19,824 nt of DNA from CAZGQY01 sp964528035 (GTDB lineage: Bacteria; Pseudomonadota; Gammaproteobacteria; Methylococcales; UBA1147): contig CAZGQY010000065.1 in NCBI GenBank assembly GCA_964528035.1, forward strand, positions 1-19,824, in the 5' to 3' direction. Below are positions 13,977 through 19,824 of this stretch, one piece after another (the stretch's first letter is position 1; the number at the start of each line of letters is the position of its first letter). Both the position numbers and the translations under genes were made by a program. The notes beneath the pieces are model-generated. The model was not told where the DNA came from and did not search any database. It saw nothing but the letters and a program-made list of their open reading frames with translations.

Positions 13977-14006
13977 GTTTACCAACAGGACAGCCTCCCG
14001 GTAAAC
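13977..14006 (-). promoter_or_regulatory. 13-bp imperfect hairpin in the carA upstream region
   Basis: GTTTACC (13977-13983) pairs with GGTAAAC (14000-14006). The inner AACAGG (13984-13989) pairs with CCTCCC (13994-13999) apart from one mismatch and wobble pairs. The loop is 4 nt. It lies about 115-145 bp upstream of the carA start and about 60 bp after the halogenase stop. It lacks a T tract, so a regulatory site or weak halogenase terminator is possible. A sigma70-like TTGTGG-16 bp-TAAACT lies downstream of it on the minus strand. Confidence 0.45.
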
Positions 14007-14066
14007 GCAGTAAATTTTGCAATCGCGGAATTGTACGAGATACAGTCGATTAGCACAATTAAAGAA

Positions 14067-15839
14067 TCAGACCAATGCCGAAGCTTTCATTGTCCATCCC
14101 CACCAATAGAGCCTGAATAAATGGGCCAGTGACTGCCACTTTGACAATGTAATTTCGCCACAATATAACTTTACATCTTTCTCCATCAGGTCCAGCGCCT
14201 GCGGTTCACTGTCGAACAAGCCTTCCTCATCCCAACGGCCTGGATCAAGACTGATCGCATACGGATTCAACCTACCTTCTTTTTTCACCCTTTCCAATTG
14301 TTCCGGCAGGGTGGCCTCAACCGCCCGTAAAAACCACACCCGGGCCACATCTTCAAGCATTCGACAATTTTTTTCGATATCGCGCAAAGCTCGACTCTGT
14401 GATTTCTTTCGCGACAATTCAACATGGGCTCGAGATAGATAAGAGTATAAATGAGGGTATCGTGTAAAATCCGAGACATCTGTCTTCGACGGTAGATTTG
14501 CCCAGTCTTTGAACAACTGCTGCATTCGAGTATTCAAAGCCAATGTATTCTTCATTGCCTCCATTTTAGAAATTAACTCCGGCTTTTTATAGATCTGAAA
14601 GAAAGAAAGTGGCGCAAAGAAACCCCAGTAAAACCCAGTATCCCAGTATAATTTTGCCTGCATTACATGAGCTTTATCGAAAATATGGTACGAGCCGTTA
14701 AAAAGCTGTACCAGGTTATTCGTCAGACTTAAATAAAAATGATTAAATTCGTCAACATCATTTGCCGTTAACTGACTGTTAAAATCCCGGGTAATCATCT
14801 CGACTGTAATGCAATTACTCAACGCAATAAAATCCAGCCCATAACTGTATAACGGATCAAGAAACACTCCGGCTTCACCCACGCATGCCCATCGGTCACT
14901 GGAAAAAGTCTGATGAGACCCATAACTGCAATTTTTAAAACATTTAAAGTCTAATGGCTGCTTCCCTTGCAGGTGCTCGGCTACCACCGGTTCATGTGTT
15001 TTAAGCCACTCAAAGGCGAGCTCATAATTACTTCTCTGCTTGATCGGATGATGTTCCTCTGCTGCCACAATTCCTACACTGGTATGCCCTGATCCGAGGG
15101 GTATAATCCACACCCAATAACCATGTCCCATTAAATGATTGGTCGACAAATAGCGAATATCATTGGGATCTCTTTGTTGATGCCATGCTCCTCTGGTCAC
15201 AAAATCATTGATATCAAAGCGACCTTCCACTCTGAACCAGGCTGCTCCCAACTTATGAGACCAGCGATTTTTCAACTTCAATTTTGATTGCAGAAAAAAA
15301 CGACGACCCGTCGCATCTACCAGCCAGCGGCATTTTACGGTTTTCATCTCATCGGAACCTCGCTTTTGCACCTGGATCTCATGCATACCCGAAGAAGAAA
15401 GCTCACAGTCACGCAAACCATAGCCTTCGAACAACAAAATACCCTCGTCTTCAAGCATTTGACGAACGTCGTTTTCAAATACCCCACGATCAATCTGATA
15501 AGCCGGTAGCAATGGAAGACACGGGGGTCCCATTTCAGGTCGATCTTCCAAAGGTTCATCGGCGCGACCCGGAAAAAAACGCAAGCCATTTTTTAAAAAG
15601 TGTTTATCTTTCAGATAATCATGAAATCCCAGCACCCGACCAATATAGTTGGAACCCCCTTCGACCGAAGACTCACCGACCTTAAACCCTGCTTCCGGCA
15701 AAGGTCGTTCAGTTTTTTCAATAACCGCCACAGTCAGCTCGGGTAGATTCAGATGCAAGTGTTTTGCCATTGATAGCCCAGCCAACCCGCCGCCGCAAAT
15801 GACAACATCATATTCATTTTTTAATTCATGTTCTTGCAT
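14067..15839 (-). CDS. flavin-dependent halogenase-family protein (590 aa)
   Basis: This is a member of the FAD-binding tryptophan-halogenase-like superfamily. Such enzymes use reduced FAD and oxygen to form HOCl or HOBr, which reaches the substrate through a conserved lysine. Numbering from the ATG at 15839, it has the dinucleotide-binding loop GGGLAG (16-21), KVGESS (53-58), a candidate lysine in FLKNG (K83), DATGRR (175-180), the halogenase signature WVWIIP (242-247, WxWxIP) and GEAGVFLDPLYSYG (321-334). A long C-terminal helical region (about 400-590) is unlike minimal halogenases. The ATG is preferred over TTG at 15851 because GGAG lies 6 nt before it. It is divergent from cfa. No flavin reductase or biosynthetic cluster is visible. 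The substrate is unknown, and a non-halogenating oxidase of the same fold is possible. Confidence 0.8.
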   Translation of the reverse strand: MQEHELKNEYDVVICGGGLAGLSMAKHLHLNLPELTVAVIEKTERPLPEAGFKVGESSVEGGSNYIGRVLGFHDYLKDKHFLKNGLRFFPGRADEPLEDRPEMGPPCLPLLPAYQIDRGVFENDVRQMLEDEGILLFEGYGLRDCELSSSGMHEIQVQKRGSDEMKTVKCRWLVDATGRRFFLQSKLKLKNRWSHKLGAAWFRVEGRFDINDFVTRGAWHQQRDPNDIRYLSTNHLMGHGYWVWIIPLGSGHTSVGIVAAEEHHPIKQRSNYELAFEWLKTHEPVVAEHLQGKQPLDFKCFKNCSYGSHQTFSSDRWACVGEAGVFLDPLYSYGLDFIALSNCITVEMITRDFNSQLTANDVDEFNHFYLSLTNNLVQLFNGSYHIFDKAHVMQAKLYWDTGFYWGFFAPLSFFQIYKKPELISKMEAMKNTLALNTRMQQLFKDWANLPSKTDVSDFTRYPHLYSYLSRAHVELSRKKSQSRALRDIEKNCRMLEDVARVWFLRAVEATLPEQLERVKKEGRLNPYAISLDPGRWDEEGLFDSEPQALDLMEKDVKLYCGEITLSKWQSLAHLFRLYWWGWTMKASALV

Positions 15840-16225
15840 AGTACACTCCAAAACCGATATCTTTATCTATTGTTGTATTTACCCAAGCTATTTCATGACC
15901 CCGGCGCAGACCATTGATTATTCAGGAGACGTGAAACTATCCAGTTTCAGAAGCCCATATAATGAATGATGTACCTCCTCAGAAAAATAGTCGATGAATA
16001 ATTACTTCTTATTTAACAGGCGCGGATGATAATCCTAAAAGCAATTTTGCTGCAAGCTCGGGAGACCGCCTGAAAATAGCAGCTATATTCGATATCGCTC
16101 TAAAAAAGGCGTAATTGGAAGCCAATCCGATAAATTAATTGATCGTATCTAGCAGGAAATGTTCTAATACGCGACCGAACTACAAATACTTATAGACAAA
16201 AAACGGCTATCCGAGAATTATAAAA
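15840..16225. promoter_or_regulatory. divergent regulatory region, halogenase-like gene / cfa
   Basis: This 386-bp stretch without a gene separates the divergent starts. It contains a perfect inverted repeat TGAAACT-ATCC-AGTTTCA (15932-15949), about 93 bp upstream of the halogenase-like start, which could be an operator. The cfa side is AT-rich, with no convincing consensus promoter. E. coli cfa uses a sigma-S promoter, but I cannot identify one here. Confidence 0.45.
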
Positions 16226-17383
16226 ATGACCGTTACTACGACATCGATACCCCACCGAAAACAACAAAAGCATGATCGAGCACGGATAAAAATCGAACAT
16301 CTTTTGAACCAGGCTGGCATCCAGTTAAATGGGGAGCAACCTTGGGACATACAGACTCACAATGACTCATTGTACTCCCGACTTCTAAATTTCGGCACTT
16401 TAGGTCTGGGTGAATCGTATATGGACGGATGGTGGTCCTGCGAGAAATTAGACGAATTCGTGTGCAGACTTTTTAAGGCGCAGTTGAGGACCTCGATTAA
16501 CCCCTGGATAGACCATCTGGGCGTATTACGAACAACATTTCTAAATCTACAGGCAAAATCCAGGGCCTTTGAAGTGGCTCGACATCACTATGATATCGGC
16601 AACGACCTGTATAAAGAAATGTTAGACGAGCGAATGATATACAGTTGTGGGTATTGGAAACATGCCACCGATCTGAACTCAGCGCAAGAAGCCAAACTTG
16701 ATCTTGTTTGCAAAAAACTCTATCTGAAGCCTGGCATGCGGGTTCTGGATATAGGGTGCGGCTGGGGCGGTACAGCAAAATTTATCGCCGAACGCTACGG
16801 CGCGGAAGTCGTCGGCGTAACCGTCTCGGTAGAACAGGCAGAACTTGCACGCACTGTCTGCAAAGATCTACCAGTTGAAATTAAACTGATGGACTATAAG
16901 CAGATTAAAGGCAAATATGACCGCATTTTATCCCTGGGCATGTTTGAACACGTAGGTTTTAAAAACTACTCAACCTTTATGCAGTTTATAGCCAGGCATC
17001 TGGAAAATCGCGGCATTTTCCTTCTCCATACAATCGGTTCCAACTATACAGATAAAGTTGGAAATACATGGGTCAGCCGCCATATCTTTCCAAATTCGAT
17101 GTTGCCATCAATCGCGCAGATTGGAAAAGCAGCAGAAAACCAATTGGTCATGGAAGACTGGCAAAATTTCGGTCCCGACTATGATAAAACCCTGATGGCC
17201 TGGTTCAATAAATTCAATAATGGCTGGAGCAACCTGGAGAAGCACTACGATGAACGTTTCTACAAAATGTGGAAATATTATCTATTATCCTTTGCTGGCA
17301 GCTTTCGCGCCAGAGAAAACCAACTCTGGCAAGTCGTATTCTCAAAAAACTGTTTTCAGCAACGGTACGATTCCCCCAGATAG
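16226..17383 (+). CDS. cfa: cyclopropane-fatty-acyl-phospholipid synthase
   Basis: This enzyme adds a methylene from S-adenosylmethionine across the cis double bond of membrane phospholipid acyl chains. It typically acts in stationary phase or under acid and other stress. The 385-aa length matches E. coli Cfa (382). An N-terminal lipid-interacting domain contains LGLGESYMDGWW (58-69). HYDIGNDLY follows, then YSCGYW with the bicarbonate-binding cysteine, the SAM loop VLDIGCGWGG, the GMFEHVG active-site block, LLHTIG, and the C-terminal AGSFRAR and QLWQVVFS motifs. The Shine-Dalgarno sequence is weak. It is divergent from the halogenase-like gene and convergent with the Sel1 gene, whose stop is 17 bp away. 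A hairpin AACTGGAC/GTCCAGTT (about 17426-17447) inside that gene might help end the transcript. Confidence 0.97.
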   Translation: MTVTTTSIPHRKQQKHDRARIKIEHLLNQAGIQLNGEQPWDIQTHNDSLYSRLLNFGTLGLGESYMDGWWSCEKLDEFVCRLFKAQLRTSINPWIDHLGVLRTTFLNLQAKSRAFEVARHHYDIGNDLYKEMLDERMIYSCGYWKHATDLNSAQEAKLDLVCKKLYLKPGMRVLDIGCGWGGTAKFIAERYGAEVVGVTVSVEQAELARTVCKDLPVEIKLMDYKQIKGKYDRILSLGMFEHVGFKNYSTFMQFIARHLENRGIFLLHTIGSNYTDKVGNTWVSRHIFPNSMLPSIAQIGKAAENQLVMEDWQNFGPDYDKTLMAWFNKFNNGWSNLEKHYDERFYKMWKYYLLSFAGSFRARENQLWQVVFSKNCFQQRYDSPR

Positions 17384-17399
17384 CAAAGGATATTGGTTA

Positions 17400-18107
17400 T
17401 TATTTTTTATCATACTCATTCTTGGAACTGGACGACGGTGTCCAGTTGTGTATTTTGATCCGAGTGGTCTCGATCATATCTGCGGGTAAATAATCCTCCA
17501 GTCGAACCATAGCTTTGGCTGCTTTCGGATAACCGTTGCGATTGGCCAACCCATACCAAAAATAAGCCTGAATCGGCTCTTGTGGCACACCTTGACCGAT
17601 TTCATAAAGATTTCCCAGATTATACTGGGAACGATCATAGTTTTGATTGGCTGATTTTTGAAACCATTCGGCGGCCATTTGCTTGTCCTGATTTACACCA
17701 ATACCTCTGAAGTAAGCAGTCGCCAATCCAAACTGAGCTTCCGGATGACCATTTTTTGCAGCAGTACGAAACCAGACTAAAGATAAATCATTATCCCTGT
17801 CCACTCCCATTCCTCCGGCATACATGAAGCCCAATACCTTTTGCGCATTCACATGACCATTTTCTGCAGCCAGCTGATACCAACGTGCCGCTTCGGTAAA
17901 ATCTCTATCCACACACTCGCCGTTCTGGTAACGCTGCCCCAGCTCATTCTGCGCCTCGACCAGACCTAACGTAGCTGCATTACGTACTTCTGTGATATTT
18001 ACTCCGATACAGACAGGATCATCGGATGGGTCACTGCAAGCTGCGACAAAACCAACAACAAAAAGTGTATACATCAAAAAAGGTGTTTTCTGTTTGCAAT
18101 TACGCAT
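17400..18107 (-). CDS. Sel1-repeat (TPR-like) lipoprotein (235 aa)
   Basis: This is a secreted repeat protein, probably an outer-membrane or periplasmic lipoprotein. The N-terminus has a hydrophobic signal segment (about 10-23) and lipobox VAAC, with the lipidated cysteine at C24. Four Sel1-like repeats of about 36 residues follow (about 48-190), each with the AQ..LG..Y..G.GV.D...A..W...AA..G pattern. The C-terminus is Ser/Lys-rich. Such repeats form alpha solenoids that bind proteins; the partner is unknown. No Shine-Dalgarno sequence precedes the ATG. A -10-like TAAAAT touches the ATG, so the true start may differ, for example M12. It converges on cfa. Confidence 0.88.
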   Translation of the reverse strand: MRNCKQKTPFLMYTLFVVGFVAACSDPSDDPVCIGVNITEVRNAATLGLVEAQNELGQRYQNGECVDRDFTEAARWYQLAAENGHVNAQKVLGFMYAGGMGVDRDNDLSLVWFRTAAKNGHPEAQFGLATAYFRGIGVNQDKQMAAEWFQKSANQNYDRSQYNLGNLYEIGQGVPQEPIQAYFWYGLANRNGYPKAAKAMVRLEDYLPADMIETTRIKIHNWTPSSSSKNEYDKK

Positions 18108-18194
18108 ATTTTATCGAAATATTGGCCACAAAATAATTTTTTACCGGGCTCTCAATCGTCGGATAACCTTCCAGGACTACCAACTGCAGATTAC

Positions 18195-19079
18195 CTAATT
18201 CTGGCTGCTGGATGATCTATTCGAACAGAAATACCGGTTTGGAATAAAAACCATATACAGTACCAGCATAATAATTGAGAATTCACGCAAATTCATCATT
18301 AACAAAAGTCCCAGGTGGAATATTATTCCAAATATCACACAAATAAACCGAGCGTGACGCTGCAGACACAATAAGGGAAAAAGAAGCTCCCACCACATTA
18401 TCAACCCACTAATGACACCCAACAGTTTCACAAGCCACTCATAGGACATCCAGGCGGAAAGATTAAAGCGAGAATATTCGGGATGAATCAATACAGTCTG
18501 CAGAACAGAACCATCCAACCATTCAGGGCTATGAAATTTTACCCACCCCGACACAAAATATACAAACGCGAATTGAATCTGCATCATGCGTAACGGCCAG
18601 ACTGGAGAGTGGCGTGTTTGCAGTCTAAAAAAAGCATCAATCGATAATACGCGTCCACTAGGGCTAAAAAGCAAAAAAAACAACATTACTCGCAGTATTG
18701 CATCGTCCCCATCCAATAGAAGCGGATTTTTATTCCACAGTGAGATTAAAGCGATCAAAGTACAGCAACCGCTGATTTTCGTTGCTGCTCCAAGTGTATA
18801 CAGCATACTGCAGGCGATTGCTGAGTAAAGAAAATACCACGATTGAGTTTGTGACTGCAGCCAAAAAAGTATTGACCAAGAACCGGAATGGTAGAGATCA
18901 AGATCTCCCATTGGGCTGAGCCAAGCATTGAAACTGTAGTGCACCGAATAATAGGGCAATAAATTGATGAGATACAGAGTGATTAGAAAACCAATGCCAA
19001 TCCGTAAAAACGCATATTGTTTGATGTCAATACGGACAAACAGAAACCGATCCCATGTACATGATATAAAATTCAACAT
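18195..19079 (-). CDS. HTTM-domain membrane protein (294 aa)
   Basis: This polytopic membrane protein belongs to the HTTM (horizontally transferred transmembrane) family, which includes the membrane part of vitamin K-dependent gamma-carboxylase. Hydrophobic segments occur at about 24-44, 80-112, 130-140, 160-180, 212-236, 244-262 and 265-282. Two family hallmarks are visible: the GDDAILRVMLFF-SPSGRVLSIDAFF region and QFAFVYFVSGWVKFHSPEWL (residues around 168-187). It has no lumenal catalytic domain, so carboxylase activity should not be assumed. Its ATG overlaps the stop of the upstream gene (TAATG), so the two are translated together. The function of bacterial HTTM pairs is not established. 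Confidence 0.85.
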   Translation of the reverse strand: MLNFISCTWDRFLFVRIDIKQYAFLRIGIGFLITLYLINLLPYYSVHYSFNAWLSPMGDLDLYHSGSWSILFWLQSQTQSWYFLYSAIACSMLYTLGAATKISGCCTLIALISLWNKNPLLLDGDDAILRVMLFFLLFSPSGRVLSIDAFFRLQTRHSPVWPLRMMQIQFAFVYFVSGWVKFHSPEWLDGSVLQTVLIHPEYSRFNLSAWMSYEWLVKLLGVISGLIMWWELLFPLLCLQRHARFICVIFGIIFHLGLLLMMNLREFSIIMLVLYMVFIPNRYFCSNRSSSSQN

Positions 19080-19705
19080 TAAGGCGTGATCATCCAGACC
19101 ACCTCATCACGACGAATAGAACCCGCTGAATTCGGACGGCTATCCGGTTGCAACTCAAACTCGGAAATGATCGCATAAATTTCTGATCGCTTCGTCTCGC
19201 TACCCGTATGTGCATGATCATGCCAATATTTCAGGAATTTTTCGTAAAAATTCAGCCGGTGCAGTCGTACCATGTTTTCTGTAAAGCGAAAATCTCGACT
19301 GTTGAGACCATCGAAAGAATGAACTGCATCGCCGAGAGTTCCTCGGTAACTTTTGTACAGCGGCTGTTTGCAAGCAATCAATTTTGATTCCGGATCCAGG
19401 GAAATATGACGGCACACTCTCAAATATCGGTGAACCCTTGGAGTCTGGGGTGCAAAAAAATCCCAGTACTGGTGTAAACCCAAAGTATTGATGTAAAAAT
19501 CAACCAATCGAAATACTGGCGCGTCATCAAGTGATCGAATTTTCTCTAACACACCGCGTTCCAACGCAGCGAACGGAGTTTTTTGGCTGGAGTCCTTCGA
19601 AAATTGCTCAGCGTAGGGCCAAAACACCCAAAGGGTGACAGCACTAAAATGAAATATGACAAAGGCTGACACCAATATTTTACGCATTGATCGTAGTCTA
19701 CTCAC
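19079..19705 (-). CDS. HTTM-associated single-pass membrane protein (208 aa)
   Basis: This is the partner of the downstream HTTM gene, with overlapping stop and start. It has a basic N-terminus and one hydrophobic segment (about 9-30), then a mainly soluble domain. It contains LGLHQYWDFFAPQTPRVHRY, a Q-x-W-x-x-FAP motif that I have seen in small proteins encoded next to HTTM genes. The domain is probably outside the cytoplasm. Start is uncertain: GTG at 19705 or ATG at 19687 (MRKILVSAF), neither with a good Shine-Dalgarno sequence. The later start gives a cleaner signal-anchor. No enzyme motif is recognised. Confidence 0.75.
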   Translation of the reverse strand: MSRLRSMRKILVSAFVIFHFSAVTLWVFWPYAEQFSKDSSQKTPFAALERGVLEKIRSLDDAPVFRLVDFYINTLGLHQYWDFFAPQTPRVHRYLRVCRHISLDPESKLIACKQPLYKSYRGTLGDAVHSFDGLNSRDFRFTENMVRLHRLNFYEKFLKYWHDHAHTGSETKRSEIYAIISEFELQPDSRPNSAGSIRRDEVVWMITP

Positions 19706-19824
19706 TGATTATCGCTTAGAGAATTATAATGGCTTGTACTCAGAAGCGAAATTATTTAACAAAGGGGGGAACTGCTCGCCCCTCTATGGGTGATCTGTTC
19801 CGGAAGACGCCGTAAATACATCCT

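Noticed and set aside
15284..15685. A 133-codon plus-strand frame inside the halogenase-like gene
   Set aside because: It is antisense to the conserved FAD-binding region and has no start signals.
1..19824. CRISPR arrays, rRNA genes and complete insertion sequences
   Set aside because: I found no regularly spaced repeats, rRNA-like stretches, or transposase genes with terminal repeats.

Overview
The window looks like the chromosome of a gammaproteobacterium with moderate to low GC. It carries conserved gammaproteobacterial housekeeping genes: carA-carB-greA, yhbY divergent from rlmE-ftsH, and glmM. An accessory, mosaic region lies to the left and a lineage-specific set of genes to the right. 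The species cannot be named from this sequence.

Left part (1-3752), accessory island. On the minus strand are three small two-helix membrane proteins (380-1297). Next to them on the plus strand is a compact RNA-controlled operon. A promoter (1455-1483) is followed by a short element (1499-1514), a weak terminator with a T7 tract, a structured RNA (about 1561-1640) and three tiny overlapping genes (1674-2319) ending in tandem terminators. The structured RNA contains a 15-nt stretch (1614-1628) complementary both to 1499-1514 and to 1651-1665, and the latter runs into the Shine-Dalgarno sequence of the first tiny gene. This is the layout of the phage P4 CI RNA / P1 C4 RNA immunity systems. A tRNA-Thr(CGT) 3' half ending in CCA (2602-2648), flanked by ACTTACA/TGTAAGT repeats, marks an integration junction. 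A perfect-consensus promoter points into it. Beyond the junction is a 183-bp, about 97% identical copy of part of the membrane-protein operon, which truncates it. A ribbon-helix-helix antitoxin / MazF-PemK toxin pair then ends 2 nt from the glmM stop codon.

Middle part (3755-13864), core genome. The genes are glmM (cell-wall precursor), ftsH (membrane AAA+ protease, with a strong terminator), rlmE (23S rRNA methyltransferase), yhbY (ribosome-associated protein), greA (transcript cleavage factor) and carB/carA (carbamoyl phosphate synthetase). A heat-shock-type promoter sits at the rlmE/ftsH junction. folP, often found between ftsH and glmM, is absent here. carA begins with TTG at the same position as E. 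coli carA.

Right part (13865-19824). Upstream of carA, where dapB often lies, is a flavin-dependent halogenase-family protein, divergent from a cyclopropane-fatty-acid synthase gene (cfa). Convergent with cfa come a Sel1-repeat lipoprotein, an HTTM membrane protein and its overlapping partner gene.
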